Shown here: one piece after another, positions 25,465 through 35,971 of the stretch
How the letters are laid out: each line of letters starts with the position of its first letter
How positions within the stretch are numbered: position 1 is the first letter of the stretch
DNA from: Paenarthrobacter nicotinovorans
Lineage (GTDB): Bacteria; Actinomycetota; Actinomycetes; Actinomycetales; Micrococcaceae
DNA: 64,000 nt
Reading direction: 5' to 3'
Assembly: GCF_021919345.1 (NCBI RefSeq)
Contig: NZ_CP089293.1
Coordinates: forward strand, 3,968,001 to 4,032,000
The notes under the pieces: generated by a model
The model's input: only the letters and a program-made list of their open reading frames with translations
The model's database searches: none
What the model was told of the DNA's origin: nothing
Translations under genes and position numbers: made by a program

Positions 25465-25700
25465 CCTCCCTCACACCCCCCGCCCTTCACCCCAACGCTT
25501 CATCACACCCCACGCCCTTCAACCCCAACCCTCCCTCACACCCCACGCCCTTCAACCCCAACCCTCCCTCACACCCCACGCCCTTCAACCCAACGCTTCA
25601 TCACATCCCACGCCCTTCAACCCACCCCTCCCTCACACCCCCCGCCCTTCACCCCAACGCTCCATCACACCCCACGCCCTTCAACCCACCCCTCCCTCAG
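25465..25700 (-). repeat. 32-33-bp tandem repeat array 1, seven units
   Basis: Seven head-to-tail copies of a C-rich unit (CTCCCTCACACCCCACGCC followed by CTTCAACCCCAAC) plus a partial eighth. On the reverse strand the unit reads CGTGGGATGTGATGAAGC in its best copy, which matches the unit of the second array. Open frames through it are low-complexity Pro-rich and not credible genes. Confidence 0.9.
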
Positions 25701-25718
25701 CCACACAAGAGGGAAAGC

Positions 25719-25753
25719 CCGACGTCGGCACCCAGCCTGGGTGCCGACGTCGG
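25719..25753. terminator. Long perfect hairpin between the two arrays
   Basis: CCGACGTCGGCACCCAG and CTGGGTGCCGACGTCGG are perfect 17-bp arms with a one-base loop. An AAAGC lies just left of the stem. The stem shares CCCGACGTCGG with the hairpin between cycA and mtlD at 62.2 kb. Reading leftward it would terminate transcription from the GntR gene. Confidence 0.65.
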
Positions 25754-25828
25754 CCCTCGCGACTCACCGACAAGCGGGCAGCATCAGACTCCCGGCGATT
25801 TGGGTCAAACCCAGATCACACCCAGCTC

Positions 25829-26174
25829 AAACACGCGGAACGTGAGCAAGCGTCGGAAAGGAAGCACGCGGAACGCGAGCAAGCGTCGGAAAGGAAGCAC
25901 GCGGGATGTGGGGAAGCGATCAGCTCAAACACGTGGGATGTGAGGAAGCGTCGGAAGGAATACGCGGAACGAGAGCAAGCGTCCGCACCAAACACGCGGA
26001 ACGTGAGCAAGCGTCGGAAAGGAAGCACGTGGGATGTGAGCAAGCGTCCGCGCCAAGCACGCGGAACGCGAGCAAGCGACCAGCTCAAGCACGCGGAACG
26101 TGAGGAAGCGACCAGCTCAAACACGCGGAACGTGAGCAAGCGTCCGCGCCAAGCACGCGGGATGTGAGTGAGGG
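25829..26174 (+). repeat. 32-33-bp tandem repeat array 2, about eleven units
   Basis: About eleven degenerate copies of a unit starting CACGCGGAACGTGAGCAAGC, followed by one of several tails (GTCGGAAAGGAAG, GTCCGCGCCAAG or GACCAGCTCAAA). The array runs into the stop codon of the GntR gene, where the final unit is GATGTGAGTGAGGGTCA. It lies in inverted orientation to array 1. No coding potential beyond repeat-driven frames. Confidence 0.9.
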
Positions 26175-26846
26175 TCAGAGGACCTTGCGGATGGTCTCTT
26201 CGAAGCTGACCACGTGATTCAGGGCCAGCTCGGCGGCGAGATTTTCGTCGCCGTCGGCGATGGCGGTGAGGAGGTCGGCGTGCTCGGAGATGTGGCCGGA
26301 GACGGAGGGCATCTTCTCGAGCATGTGGCACCAGATGCGGGTTGCGAGGTTGTCGTACCTGATGAGGACGTCCTCGAGGTGCGCATTGGCCGAGGCTTTG
26401 TAGATGAGCCGGTGGACCTGGATGTCGTAGCGCATAAGTTCGGTCGAGGAAGCATCCTGCCCCTCGAGGTCCCGGATGGCGGCAGCTACGGCGCGGAGTT
26501 CGTCGCGCATTGCGGGGCTTGCCATGCGTGCGGCCTTGCGGGATGCCAGGGGCTCCAGGAGTTCGCGTATTTCGGAGACTTCAGCGAGTTGGGTGATGTC
26601 CACTCCGGTGGCGAACGTTCCGCGCCGGGGGTAGGAAACCACAAGGTGGTCGCTCTCCAGGCGCTTGATGGCCTCGCGGACAGGGGTGCGGCCGATGCCG
26701 AGTTCGGCCGCGATCTGGCCGTCATTGATGGGATCGCCAGGCTTGATGTCCAGCATGATGAGCCTGTCACGCAGCAGCAGGTAGGCGTTCTCCGCGAGGG
26801 ACGTACCCTGCGGAGCTGATTCCAGTGCTTCCAAAGCTGTGGTCAT
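26175..26846 (-). CDS. GntR family regulator (FadR/FCD subfamily)
   Basis: A 223-residue regulator. The GntR winged helix occupies residues about 14-75 (AYLLLRDRLIMLDIKPGDP, AAELGIGRTPVREAIKRLE) and an all-helical FCD effector domain occupies residues 85-215. The ATG at 26846 follows GGGAGAGAGCC and removes seven unconserved residues. It is divergent from the glyA-sox operon and probably controls it in response to a one-carbon substrate. A repeat array abuts its stop codon. Confidence 0.9.
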   Translation of the reverse strand: MTTALEALESAPQGTSLAENAYLLLRDRLIMLDIKPGDPINDGQIAAELGIGRTPVREAIKRLESDHLVVSYPRRGTFATGVDITQLAEVSEIRELLEPLASRKAARMASPAMRDELRAVAAAIRDLEGQDASSTELMRYDIQVHRLIYKASANAHLEDVLIRYDNLATRIWCHMLEKMPSVSGHISEHADLLTAIADGDENLAAELALNHVVSFEETIRKVL

Positions 26847-26900
26847 GGCTCTCTCCCGTTGTCGCAATCCCAGTCTGTCGGACGAGTTGCCGCAGACCTG

Positions 26901-26930
26901 TTGACGACCATGTGATCTTCAACATACTAT
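26901..26930 (+). promoter_or_regulatory. Putative promoter of the glyA-sox operon
   Basis: TTGACG at 26901 and TACTAT at 26925 are 18 bp apart and resemble a sigma-70-type promoter. TGGCAAC and GTTGCCCA downstream form an imperfect inverted repeat around 26930-26957 that could bind the divergent GntR regulator. The ATG lies 67 bp further on, with AAAGGAG as ribosome-binding site. Confidence 0.45.
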
Positions 26931-26996
26931 GGCAACAGTTCTAATATATCAGTTGCCCAACAGTCGGCCACTAGACAATCGTCAAAGGAGAACACC

Positions 26997-28340
26997 ATGG
27001 TTGAACCCCTGATCCGCCCGCTCGCACAGGCGGACCCGGAGGTTGATCAGGCGATCGCCCAGGAACTCATCCGCCAGCAGTCCACGCTGGAAATGATCGC
27101 CTCTGAAAACTTCGCCCCTACGGCTGTCATGGAAGCCCAGGGCTCAGTGCTGACCAACAAGTACGCCGAAGGCTACCCGGGCAAGCGCTACTACGGCGGC
27201 TGCGAACACGTTGATGTGATCGAACAGCTTGCCATCGACCGCCTGAAGTCCCTCTTTGGCGCCGGATTCGCCAATGTCCAGCCGCACTCCGGCGCGCAGG
27301 CCAACGCTTCGGCAATGCACGCCCTGATCAACGCAGGCGACACCATCATGGGCCTGAACCTCGCCCACGGCGGCCACCTGACCCACGGCATGCGCATCAA
27401 CTTCTCCGGCAAGCTCTACAACGTGGTCCCGTACGGCGTCCGCGAGGACACCCACACCATCGACATGGCAGAGGTTGAGCGCCTCGCGCTTGAGAACAAG
27501 CCCCAGCTCATCGTCGCCGGCTGGTCCGCCTACTCCCGCCACGTCGACTTCGCCGAGTTCCGCCGCATCGCGGACCTGGTGGGCGCGTACCTCATGGTGG
27601 ACATGGCCCACTTCGCCGGCCTGGTGGCAGCCGGGCTCCACCCGAGCCCCGTGCCGCACGCGCACATCGTCACCAGCACCACGCACAAGACCCTCGGCGG
27701 CCCGCGCGGCGGCGTGATCCTGACCAACGACGCCGACATCGCCAAGAAGGTCAACTCGGCTGTCTTCCCGGGCCAGCAGGGCGGCCCGCTGGAACACGTC
27801 ATCGCCGCCAAGGCTGTGGCCTTCAAGATGGCTGCGGAACCGGAATTCCAGGAGCGCCAGGCCCGCGTGCTGGAAGGCTCCAAGATCCTGGCCCAGCGCC
27901 TCCTCCAGGACGACGTCGCCGCGGCCGGTATCTCCGTCGTCAGCGGCGGAACCGATGTTCACCTGGTCCTCGCCGACCTCCGCAACTCCGAACTCAACGG
28001 ACAGCAGGCCGAGGACACCCTCCACCGGATCGGCATCACGGTCAACCGCAACGCCGTCCCGTTCGACCCCCGCCCGCCGATGGTCTCCTCCGGACTCCGC
28101 ATCGGCACCCCGGCACTCGCGGCCCGCGGCTTCGGAGCCGAAGAGTTCACGGAGGTCTCGGACATTATTGCAACGGCGTTGATCGCCGCAGCGGCGACCG
28201 GCACCCTGGACGACGCGACCGCCGTCGAACTGCGCAACCGCGTGACCGCACTGGCAGACAAGCTGCCCCTCTACCCCAACCTTTCCACGGCCGGAAACGG
28301 CGCCGGAACCGAAGCAGAACTGATTGGAGCAGCCCAGTGA
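26997..28340 (+). CDS. glyA: Serine hydroxymethyltransferase
   Basis: A 447-residue PLP enzyme interconverting glycine plus 5,10-methylene-THF and serine. It has the [16 protein letters not shown]-terminal motif, [14 protein letters not shown], the PLP-lysine motif [13 protein letters not shown] and FPGQQGGP. It heads the sarcosine operon and overlaps soxB by 4 nt (GTGA). Here it would join the glycine and methylene-THF produced by sarcosine oxidase into serine. It may be a pathway-dedicated copy; whether another glyA exists cannot be seen. Confidence 0.96.
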   Translation: MVEPLIRPLAQADPEVDQAIAQELIRQQSTLEMIASENFAPTAVMEAQGSVLTNKYAEGYPGKRYYGGCEHVDVIEQLAIDRLKSLFGAGFANVQPHSGAQANASAMHALINAGDTIMGLNLAHGGHLTHGMRINFSGKLYNVVPYGVREDTHTIDMAEVERLALENKPQLIVAGWSAYSRHVDFAEFRRIADLVGAYLMVDMAHFAGLVAAGLHPSPVPHAHIVTSTTHKTLGGPRGGVILTNDADIAKKVNSAVFPGQQGGPLEHVIAAKAVAFKMAAEPEFQERQARVLEGSKILAQRLLQDDVAAAGISVVSGGTDVHLVLADLRNSELNGQQAEDTLHRIGITVNRNAVPFDPRPPMVSSGLRIGTPALAARGFGAEEFTEVSDIIATALIAAAATGTLDDATAVELRNRVTALADKLPLYPNLSTAGNGAGTEAELIGAAQ

Positions 28341-29557
28341 GTGCAGACCACCTCCCCGAGCACCCGGACTTCCTCTGGCGCAACCCGGATCCGAAGAAGA
28401 GCTACGACGCCGTGATCGTAGGCGGCGGTGGACACGGCTTGGCCACCGCGTACTTCCTGGCCAAGAACCACGGCATGACCAACATCGCCATCCTGGAAAA
28501 GGGCTGGCTGGCCGGTGGCAACATGGCCCGCAACACCACGATCATCCGTTCCAACTACCTCTGGGACGAGAGCGCTGCCATCTACGAGCACGCCCTCAAG
28601 CTCTGGGAAATCCTGCCCGAAGAGCTGGAGTACGACTTCCTGTTCAGCCAGCGCGGCGTCATGAACCTCGCCCACACTTTGGGCGATGTCCGCGAGAGCA
28701 TGCGCCGCGTGGGTGCCAACCGGCTCAACGGCGTGGACGCCGAGTGGCTTGAACCGGACCAGGTCAAGGAACTCTGCCCCATCCTTAACACCAGCGACAA
28801 CATCCGCTACCCGGTCATGGGCGCCACGTACCAGCCGCGTGCAGGCATCGCGAAGCACGACCACGTCGCCTGGGCCTTCGCCCGGAAGTGCGATGAACTC
28901 GGTGTGGACATCATCCAGAACTGCGAAGTCACCGGCTTCATCAAGGACGGCAACAAGGTCACCGGTGTCCAGACCACGCGCGGCACCATCAACACCGAAA
29001 AGGTGGGCCTCTGCGCTGCCGGCCACAGCTCCGTGCTGGCCGAAATGGCCGGTTTCCGCCTGCCGATCCAGTCGCACCCGTTGCAGGCCCTGGTGTCGGA
29101 ACTGCACGAGCCTGTCCACCCCACGGTGGTCATGTCCAACCACGTCCACGTCTACGTCTCCCAGGCCCACAAGGGCGAACTGGTGATGGGCGCCGGCGTC
29201 GACTCCTACAACGGCTACGGCCAGCGCGGCTCGTTCCACGTGATCGAGGAGCAGATGGCAGCAGCTGTTGAGCTCTTCCCGATCTTCGCCCGGGCCCATG
29301 TGCTCCGCACCTGGGGCGGAATTGTGGACACCACACTGGATGCTTCGCCGATCGTCGGGCTCACCCCGGTAGAGAACATGTTCGTCAACTGTGGCTGGGG
29401 AACCGGTGGCTTCAAGGGAACCCCTGCTGCCGGCCTGACTTTCGCCCACACCATCGCCACGGGTGCTCCGCACCAGCTGAACAAGCCTTTCGCGCTGGAA
29501 CGCTTCGAGACCGGTGCACTCATCGACGAACACGGCGCAGCAGCCGTGGCCCACTAG
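28337..29557 (+). CDS. soxB: Sarcosine oxidase subunit beta
   Basis: A 406-residue flavoprotein subunit of heterotetrameric sarcosine oxidase, which oxidises sarcosine to an imine with H2O2 formation. The FAD motif [18 protein letters not shown] lies near residue 25. [13 protein letters not shown] and the KHDHVAW segment, near the covalent-FMN histidine of the family, are conserved. It ends with the [13 protein letters not shown] motif. It starts at GTG 28337, overlapping glyA, and is followed by soxD, soxA and soxG. Confidence 0.95.
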   Translation: MSADHLPEHPDFLWRNPDPKKSYDAVIVGGGGHGLATAYFLAKNHGMTNIAILEKGWLAGGNMARNTTIIRSNYLWDESAAIYEHALKLWEILPEELEYDFLFSQRGVMNLAHTLGDVRESMRRVGANRLNGVDAEWLEPDQVKELCPILNTSDNIRYPVMGATYQPRAGIAKHDHVAWAFARKCDELGVDIIQNCEVTGFIKDGNKVTGVQTTRGTINTEKVGLCAAGHSSVLAEMAGFRLPIQSHPLQALVSELHEPVHPTVVMSNHVHVYVSQAHKGELVMGAGVDSYNGYGQRGSFHVIEEQMAAAVELFPIFARAHVLRTWGGIVDTTLDASPIVGLTPVENMFVNCGWGTGGFKGTPAAGLTFAHTIATGAPHQLNKPFALERFETGALIDEHGAAAVAH

Positions 29558-29578
29558 CCAGGACAGGACAGGAAAGAC

Positions 29579-29983
29579 ATGCTCCTCATTTCATGCCCCA
29601 ACTGCGGGCCACGCGATGAAACCGAATTCCATTACGGCGGCCAGGCGCACATCGCCTACCCCGAAAACCCGAACGACCTCAGCGACCGCGAATGGGCCGA
29701 GTACCTGTTCTACCGCGAGAACACCAAGGGCACTTTCGCTGAACGCTGGGTGCACAGCACGGGCTGCCGGCAGTGGTTCAACATGCTCCGCGACACCGTG
29801 AGCTACGAAATCCACTCCATCTACGCAATGGGCCAACCCCGACCCGATATCACCGCGTCGAGCCCCAAGGCCGCACCGGAGAAGCCAGGCGAATTCACCC
29901 AGAGCGGCGCTTACGGCCAGGCCGGCGAACCAGGCCTCGCCCCCGGCACAGCCACCGCCCCCACCACCTCGGAAGGAGTCTGA
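29579..29983 (+). CDS. soxD: Sarcosine oxidase subunit delta
   Basis: A 134-residue small subunit. The N-terminal [20 protein letters not shown] and the later HSTGCRQWF supply the zinc ligands known for this subunit. A Pro/Ala/Thr-rich tail follows residue 100. It sits between soxB and soxA, 21 bp after soxB and 2 bp before the soxA start, within one operon. Confidence 0.94.
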   Translation: MLLISCPNCGPRDETEFHYGGQAHIAYPENPNDLSDREWAEYLFYRENTKGTFAERWVHSTGCRQWFNMLRDTVSYEIHSIYAMGQPRPDITASSPKAAPEKPGEFTQSGAYGQAGEPGLAPGTATAPTTSEGV

Positions 29984-29985
29984 AA

Positions 29986-32931
29986 GTGACCAGCAAGAAC
30001 GCACGCCTCGCCACCGGCGGACGCATCGATCGCAGCATCGCTTGGCGCTTCACCGTGGACGGCCGGGAATTCACCGGCCACCCGGGTGACACCATCGCCT
30101 CCGCGCTGCTGGCCAACGGCCACATCAATGCAGGCAACTCCCTTTACGAGGACCGCCCCCGCGGCATCATGGCCGCCGGCGTGGAAGAGTCCAACGCCCT
30201 GGTGAAGATCGCTCCGCGCTTCCCCGGCCACGTTGCCGAATCCATGCTCCCTGCCACCGCGGTTTCGCTGGTGGACGGTATGAACATCGAACTCCTTTCC
30301 GGCCTGGGCAAACTTGACCCCAACGAGGACAAGGCCGAGTACGACAAGAAGTACGTCCACACGGATGTCCTGGTGGTCGGCGGCGGTATCGCCGGATTGG
30401 CAGCAGCCCGCGAGGCTGTCCGCACCGGCGCCCGCGTCATCCTGATCGACGACCAGCCCGAACTCGGGGGCTCGCTGCTCTCCGGTTCCACCACGCCAGA
30501 GCTTGCCGAGCAGATCGAAGGCAAGCCGGCCCTCGAATGGGTTGCCGATGTTGAAGCTGAACTGGTTTCGGCAGCAGAGTGCACGGTGCTGAACCGCACC
30601 ACCGCCTTCGGCTCCTACGACTCCAACTACTTCATCGCGGCCCAGAACCGCACGGACCACCTGAGCGTCCCGGCCGCATCAGGCGTCTCCCGCCAGCGTA
30701 TTTGGCACATCCGTGCCAAGCAGGTTGTCCTGGCCCCCGGTGCCCACGAGCGTCCGTTGGTCTTCGAGAACAACGACCGCCCCGGCATCATGCTCGCCTC
30801 TGCTGCCCGCACCTACCTGAACCGCTACGCTGTGGCCGCCGGTTCGCGCGTCGTCATCAGCACCACCAACGACTCCGCTTACGCACTCGCCGCGGACCTG
30901 AAGGCAGCAGGCGTGGCGGTTGCCGCCGTCGTCGACGCCCGTCCGCAGATCAGCGCGAAAGCAGCCGCCGCCGTCGAGTCCGGTATCCGGGTCCTCATCG
31001 GCAGCGCCGTGGCCGACACGTCCGCGGATGAGAACGGCCGCCTGAACGGCGTCACCGTCCGGAGCATCAACGACGACGGCGAACTCACCTCGGGCGTCGA
31101 ACAGTTGGCTGCCGATCTGCTCGCCGTTTCCGGCGGCTGGAGCCCGGTGGTCCACCTCCACAGCCAGCGCCAGGGCAAGCTGCGCTGGGACGACGAACTT
31201 GCCGCCTTCATCCCCGCAGCCCCGGTCCGTGACCAGCAGGTTGTCGGCGCAGGACGTGGCAGCTACGAATTGCAGGATTGCCTGGCTGAAGGAATCTCGG
31301 CCGGAGCAGCAGCATCCATTGCCGCCGGTTTCGAATCCGCAACCACCCCGGTGGAACTGCAGGCCCCTGTGGCAAGCGCACCGAGCCGCCAGCTGTGGCT
31401 GGTTCCCGGCCAGTCCGGTGAGCCCGGCGAATGGCACCACCACTTCGTCGATTTCCAGCGCGACCAGTCCGTGGCGGACGTCCTCCGCTCCACCGGTGCC
31501 GGCATGCGCTCGGTGGAGCACGTGAAGCGGTACACGTCCATCAGCACCGCCAACGATCAGGGCAAGACCTCCGGCGTCAACGCAATCGGCGTCATCGCCG
31601 CCGCGTTGAAGTTCGGCGGCGCGGAGAGCGTTCCGGGAGTCGGCGAAATCGGCACCACCGCCTATCGTGCGCCGTTCACGCCCGTGGCTTTCGCAGCCCT
31701 GGCCGGACGCCAGCGCGGCGAGCTCTTCGACCCCGCCCGGGTCACGTCCATCCACCCCTGGCACGTTGCCCAGGGCGCCCTGTTCGAAGACGTTGGACAG
31801 TGGAAGCGCCCCTGGTACTACCCGCAGGGCAGTGAAGACATGGATACGGCAGTCTTGCGCGAATGCGCGGCGGTCCGCGATTCCGTGGGGTTCATGGACG
31901 CCACCACGCTGGGCAAGATCGAGATCCGCGGCAAGGACGCGGGCGAATTCCTGAACCGCGTCTACACCAACGCGTTCAAGAAGCTGGCCCCGGGTTCGGC
32001 CCGCTACGGCGTCATGTGCACCCTCGACGGCATGATCTTCGATGACGGCGTGACCCTCCGCCTGGACGATGACCGCTACTTCATGACCACCACCACGGGC
32101 GGCGCAGCGAAGGTCCTCGACTGGCTGGAGGAATGGCACCAGACTGAATGGCCGGACCTTGACGTTGTTTTCACCTCCGTCACGGAGCAGTGGAGCACCA
32201 TCGCCGTCGTCGGCCCGAAGTCCCGCGCCGTGCTCGCCAAGGTTGCACCGCAGCTGGCCGCGGATGGCGGCCTCGATGCTGAGGCCTTCCCGTTCATGAC
32301 CTTCCGCGAGACCACGCTGGCCTCAGGAGTGCAGGCACGCGTTTGCCGCATCTCCTTCTCCGGCGAACTGGCCTACGAAATCAACGTGCCCTCCTGGTAC
32401 GGACTCAACACCTGGGAAGCAGTCGCTGCCGCAGGTGCAGAGTTCAACATCACCCCGTACGGCACCGAAACCATGCACGTGCTCCGCGCCGAGAAGGGCT
32501 ACCCGATCGTCGGGCAGGACACCGACGGCACGGTCACCCCGCAGGACGCCGGCATGGACTGGATCGTTTCCAAGGCCAAGGACTTCATCGGCAAGCGTTC
32601 CTACCTCCGGGAAGACGCCAGCCGCGAGGACCGCAAACACCTGGTGAGCGTCCTCCCTGTGGACCACGCGCTGCGGTTGCCCGAAGGCACGCAGCTGGTG
32701 GAGAAGGGCATCCCGGTCAACCCGGCAAACGGACCTGTCCCCATGGAAGGCTTCGTGACGTCCAGCTACCATAGCGCCGCCCTGGGCCGCTCCTTCGCCC
32801 TGGCGCTCATCCAGAACGGCCGCAACCGCATCGGCGAGACCCTCGTGGCCTCGCTGGGAGACCAATTGGTGGACGTGGTTGTTAGCGAAACCGTACTTTT
32901 CGATGCTGAAGGGACCCGCAAAGATGGCTGA
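29986..32931 (+). CDS. soxA: Sarcosine oxidase subunit alpha
   Basis: A 981-residue subunit. An N-terminal 2Fe2S-ferredoxin-like segment ([24 protein letters not shown]) is followed by a dinucleotide-binding domain ([15 protein letters not shown] near residue 125) and a C-terminal GcvT-like domain (about 600-960) that binds tetrahydrofolate and captures the released C1 unit as 5,10-methylene-THF. I chose the GTG at 29986 with GGAAGGAG upstream; the open frame extends further but into soxD. It overlaps soxG by 8 nt. Confidence 0.95.
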   Translation: MTSKNARLATGGRIDRSIAWRFTVDGREFTGHPGDTIASALLANGHINAGNSLYEDRPRGIMAAGVEESNALVKIAPRFPGHVAESMLPATAVSLVDGMNIELLSGLGKLDPNEDKAEYDKKYVHTDVLVVGGGIAGLAAAREAVRTGARVILIDDQPELGGSLLSGSTTPELAEQIEGKPALEWVADVEAELVSAAECTVLNRTTAFGSYDSNYFIAAQNRTDHLSVPAASGVSRQRIWHIRAKQVVLAPGAHERPLVFENNDRPGIMLASAARTYLNRYAVAAGSRVVISTTNDSAYALAADLKAAGVAVAAVVDARPQISAKAAAAVESGIRVLIGSAVADTSADENGRLNGVTVRSINDDGELTSGVEQLAADLLAVSGGWSPVVHLHSQRQGKLRWDDELAAFIPAAPVRDQQVVGAGRGSYELQDCLAEGISAGAAASIAAGFESATTPVELQAPVASAPSRQLWLVPGQSGEPGEWHHHFVDFQRDQSVADVLRSTGAGMRSVEHVKRYTSISTANDQGKTSGVNAIGVIAAALKFGGAESVPGVGEIGTTAYRAPFTPVAFAALAGRQRGELFDPARVTSIHPWHVAQGALFEDVGQWKRPWYYPQGSEDMDTAVLRECAAVRDSVGFMDATTLGKIEIRGKDAGEFLNRVYTNAFKKLAPGSARYGVMCTLDGMIFDDGVTLRLDDDRYFMTTTTGGAAKVLDWLEEWHQTEWPDLDVVFTSVTEQWSTIAVVGPKSRAVLAKVAPQLAADGGLDAEAFPFMTFRETTLASGVQARVCRISFSGELAYEINVPSWYGLNTWEAVAAAGAEFNITPYGTETMHVLRAEKGYPIVGQDTDGTVTPQDAGMDWIVSKAKDFIGKRSYLREDASREDRKHLVSVLPVDHALRLPEGTQLVEKGIPVNPANGPVPMEGFVTSSYHSAALGRSFALALIQNGRNRIGETLVASLGDQLVDVVVSETVLFDAEGTRKDG

Positions 32932-33577
32932 AACAGCAACACCATCAGAAACCGTCAACCGCGTACGGGGCGCCCGCCGCAGCCCCGCCGAGCACTTGGC
33001 TGACGCCTTCACCTCCGGCTCCGTGCCGGGCACGGTGACGCTCACCGAAATCCCGTACCAGGCCATGGTGGGGATCCGGGTTGACCGGACGTCCGACGCC
33101 GGTGCCCGCGTTGCGTCCGTGACCGGCGGCTTGCCCGCCGCTTGCGGTGAGGTGACGGTCGCCGCCGTTGCGGACAAGGGTTCCGTCAACACCTTGTGGC
33201 TCGGGCCCACCGAGTTCCTGGTGGTCGCACCGGAAGAAGCCCACGACTCCCTCGGCGGCTCCCTGGTCAGCGACCTGACCACGGCCCTGGGAAGCGACGC
33301 CGGCCAGGTGGTGGATCTGTCCGCCAACCGCACCACGTTTGAGCTCACCGGCAGCCATGCCCGCGCAGTGCTGGAGAAGACGTGCTCGCTGGACCTGCAC
33401 CCCCGGGTGTTCAAGGCCGGCACGGCTGTCTCCACCGAGCTTGCCCACATTCCGGTGATGCTCTGGAAGACCTCGGATGAGAGCTACCGGATCTTTCCCC
33501 GGGCGTCCTTTGCCGATTTCCTGGGACGTTGGCTCCTGGATGCCATGCGTGAATACGCTTCTCCTGAGGTCCCGTAA
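32924..33577 (+). CDS. soxG: Sarcosine oxidase subunit gamma
   Basis: A 217-residue subunit with a GcvT-related fold. Features include [17 protein letters not shown] near the N-terminus, [17 protein letters not shown] and the C-terminal [16 protein letters not shown] segment ([16 protein letters not shown]). The ATG at 32924 lies inside the end of soxA, giving translational coupling. Its stop overlaps the sdaA start by one base. Confidence 0.92.
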   Translation: MAETATPSETVNRVRGARRSPAEHLADAFTSGSVPGTVTLTEIPYQAMVGIRVDRTSDAGARVASVTGGLPAACGEVTVAAVADKGSVNTLWLGPTEFLVVAPEEAHDSLGGSLVSDLTTALGSDAGQVVDLSANRTTFELTGSHARAVLEKTCSLDLHPRVFKAGTAVSTELAHIPVMLWKTSDESYRIFPRASFADFLGRWLLDAMREYASPEVP

Positions 33578-34980
33578 TGGCACTGAGTGTGCTTGATCTG
33601 TTTTCTGTGGGCATCGGGCCGTCATCGTCACACACGGTGGGCCCGATGCGTGCGGCGAAGCAGTTCACGGATGGTCTTGAATCATCCGGCCAGCTCCCGG
33701 CCACGGTGCGCGTCCAAGCTGAGCTTTTCGGCTCCCTGGGCGCCACCGGCCGGGGCCACGGTTCCGACAAGGCCGTGGTGCTTGGGCTGCAAGGCCACTC
33801 CCCCGAAACTGTGGACACTGCCACGGCTGACGACCAGGTTGCCGCCGCCGCGCTCGACGCCGAACTGCGCCTGGGCGGGAACCACCGGGTGGATTTCAAC
33901 TGGGACGAGGACGTGGTCCTGCACCGCCGTAAGTCGCTTCCGGCCCACCCCAACGGCATGACGTTCCGCGCACTTGACCACACCGGGGCAGTGTTGCGTG
34001 AGCGCAGCTACTACTCCATCGGCGGCGGCTTCGTGGTGGACGGGGACGCCTCCGGGGCCGACAAAGTCGTAGCGGACGACACCGTGCTTCCGTACCCCTT
34101 CACCACCGCTGATGAACTGCTGGCCATCTGCGTGCGCGAAGGCAAGTCCATCTCCGACATCATGCTGGCCAACGAGCTCGTGTGGCGCTCAGAGGAAGAA
34201 CTCCGCGACAAGCTGCTGGGAATCTGGGCCGTCATGCAGGAATGCGTGGACAACGGCTGCTCCGCCGAGGGCATCCTGCCTGGAGGCTTGAAGGTCAGGC
34301 GACGGGCGCCGTCGTTGTTCAAGACGCTCGCGGCCACCGACGCCGCAAACAAGGCCGACGGGGCTGCATCCAATCCCTCGGACCCCCTCCTCGCCATGGA
34401 ATGGGTGAACCTGTTCGCCCTGGCCGTGAATGAGGAGAACGCCGCGGGCGGCAGGATTGTCACCGCCCCCACCAACGGCGCGGCCGGCATTGTGCCTGCG
34501 GTGCTGCACTATTACACAAAGTTTGTTCCGGGAGCGAACGACGACGGTGTCGTGCGCTTCCTGCTCGCGGCGGCCGCCGTCGGGATCCTGTTCAAAATCA
34601 ACGCATCCATTTCCGGCGCCGAAGTGGGCTGCCAAGGCGAGGTGGGTTCTGCCTGCTCCATGGCTGCTGCCGGGCTCTGCGAAGTCCTCGGCGGAACACC
34701 GGAGCAGGTTGAAAACGCCGCTGAAGTGGGCATTGAGCACAACCTGGGCCTCACCTGCGACCCCGTGGGCGGACTGGTGCAGATCCCCTGCATCGAACGC
34801 AACGCGATTGCCAGCGTCAAGGCAATCAACGCCGCCCGCCTTGCCCTGCATGGCGACGGCAGCCACAAGGTATCGCTGGACAAGGCCATCAAGACCATGC
34901 GCGAGACAGGCGCGGACATGAAATCCAAGTACAAAGAGACCTCCCGTGGAGGCCTCGCCGTCAACGTAGTGGAGTGCTGA
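33577..34980 (+). CDS. sdaA: L-serine ammonia-lyase, [4Fe-4S] type
   Basis: A 467-residue single-chain iron-sulfur serine dehydratase converting L-serine to pyruvate and ammonia. It has the N-terminal [16 protein letters not shown] motif, [15 protein letters not shown], and cysteines in CQGEVGSAC and [13 protein letters not shown] that bind the cluster. It continues the sox operon with one-base overlap. It disposes of the serine made by GlyA, completing the conversion of sarcosine to pyruvate. Confidence 0.95.
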   Translation: MALSVLDLFSVGIGPSSSHTVGPMRAAKQFTDGLESSGQLPATVRVQAELFGSLGATGRGHGSDKAVVLGLQGHSPETVDTATADDQVAAAALDAELRLGGNHRVDFNWDEDVVLHRRKSLPAHPNGMTFRALDHTGAVLRERSYYSIGGGFVVDGDASGADKVVADDTVLPYPFTTADELLAICVREGKSISDIMLANELVWRSEEELRDKLLGIWAVMQECVDNGCSAEGILPGGLKVRRRAPSLFKTLAATDAANKADGAASNPSDPLLAMEWVNLFALAVNEENAAGGRIVTAPTNGAAGIVPAVLHYYTKFVPGANDDGVVRFLLAAAAVGILFKINASISGAEVGCQGEVGSACSMAAAGLCEVLGGTPEQVENAAEVGIEHNLGLTCDPVGGLVQIPCIERNAIASVKAINAARLALHGDGSHKVSLDKAIKTMRETGADMKSKYKETSRGGLAVNVVEC

Positions 34981-34982
34981 CC

Positions 34983-35879
34983 ATGACTGCCATCCAAACC
35001 GAAACCGCCGCTGTTTCTTCCGAGACCACCGTTGAACACGTCCTCACCTTGGACTGCCCCGAAGGACCCGGGATCGTCCACGCGGTATCAAGCTTCCTGC
35101 TGGAAAATGGCTGCGACATCATCGACAACAAGCAGTTCGGTGATCGCGCCGAGGGCCACTTCTTCATGCGGGTGCACTTCGCATCCTCCGGAGACGAGTC
35201 CACGCTGGACACCCTGCGTACCGCTTTCTGCCCGGTGGGAGAAAAATACTCCATGAACTGGCAGCTTGAGCGCCAGGGTTCCAAGCGCCGGGTTTTGATC
35301 ATGGTCTCCAAATTCGGGCACTGCCTGAACGACCTCCTGTTCAGGGCGCGGATCGGTGAGCTGCCCATCGACGTGGTGGGCGTTGTTTCAAACCACACCG
35401 ACCACCAGGGTCTGGCCGAGTGGCACGGAATCCCGTTCTTCCACGTTCCGGTCACGGCCGCCACCAAGCCCGCTGCCGAGGGGCGCCTGCTGGAAATCAT
35501 CGACGAACTCGACGTGGAACTCATTGTGCTGGCCCGCTACATGCAGGTCCTCAGCGACGACCTCGCCCGGAAGCTTGACGGCCGGGCGATCAACATCCAC
35601 CACTCGTTCCTGCCGAGCTTCAAGGGCGCCAAGCCCTACCACCAGGCATACGCGCGTGGCGTGAAAACCGTGGGTGCCACCGCCCATTACGTGAACGGCG
35701 AGCTGGATGAAGGACCCATCATCGCCCAGCAGGTAGTGGAGGTGGACCACACGTTCGGGCCGGACGATCTCGTAGCCGCCGGTCGGGACACCGAATGCAA
35801 GGCCCTCAGCAACGCCGTTCGTTGGCACTGCGAAGGGCGGATCATCCTCAATGGGAACAGGACGATTGTGTTGAAGTAA
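34983..35879 (+). CDS. purU: Formyltetrahydrofolate deformylase
   Basis: A 298-residue hydrolase releasing formate from 10-formyl-THF. An N-terminal ACT domain (about residues 12-90: LTLDCPEGPGIVHAVSSFL) is followed by a formyltransferase-fold domain with VVSNHTDHQGLAEW, the catalytic NIHHSFLPSFKG, and GATAHYVNGELDEGPII. The ATG at 34983 is preferred over an upstream GTG because GGAG lies 8 nt away. It closes the operon and regenerates THF during one-carbon overload from sarcosine oxidation. Confidence 0.94.
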   Translation: MTAIQTETAAVSSETTVEHVLTLDCPEGPGIVHAVSSFLLENGCDIIDNKQFGDRAEGHFFMRVHFASSGDESTLDTLRTAFCPVGEKYSMNWQLERQGSKRRVLIMVSKFGHCLNDLLFRARIGELPIDVVGVVSNHTDHQGLAEWHGIPFFHVPVTAATKPAAEGRLLEIIDELDVELIVLARYMQVLSDDLARKLDGRAINIHHSFLPSFKGAKPYHQAYARGVKTVGATAHYVNGELDEGPIIAQQVVEVDHTFGPDDLVAAGRDTECKALSNAVRWHCEGRIILNGNRTIVLK

Positions 35880-35897
35880 GCCAAGCTGCGCCGAGAT

Positions 35898-35954
35898 CGC
35901 GGGTCCGCTGCACGTTCGCCGTTCCGCAACGGCGAAGTGGTCAGTGGACCCGCG
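35898..35954. terminator. Nested hairpin between convergent purU and pucR-type genes
   Basis: An outer stem CGCGGGTCC/GGACCCGCG (35898-35906 with 35946-35954) encloses an inner stem TTCGCCGTT/AACGGCGAA (35915-35923 with 35928-35936). The position between convergent genes suggests a bidirectional terminator, although T-tracts are lacking. Confidence 0.55.
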
Positions 35955-35971
35955 AATTGGTGTTTAAGGAG

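Noticed and set aside
25449..25943. 164-codon open frame, Pro/His/Thr-rich
   Set aside because: It is produced by translation of the C-rich tandem repeat array and the following repeats; there is no ribosome-binding site, domain or sensible composition.
25465..26174. CRISPR array
   Set aside because: The 32-33-bp units are contiguous and degenerate with no unique spacers of constant length, and no cas genes are present.
25816..26331. Reverse-strand open frame of 171 codons across array 2
   Set aside because: The sequence is repeat-driven and overlaps the end of the well-supported GntR gene.
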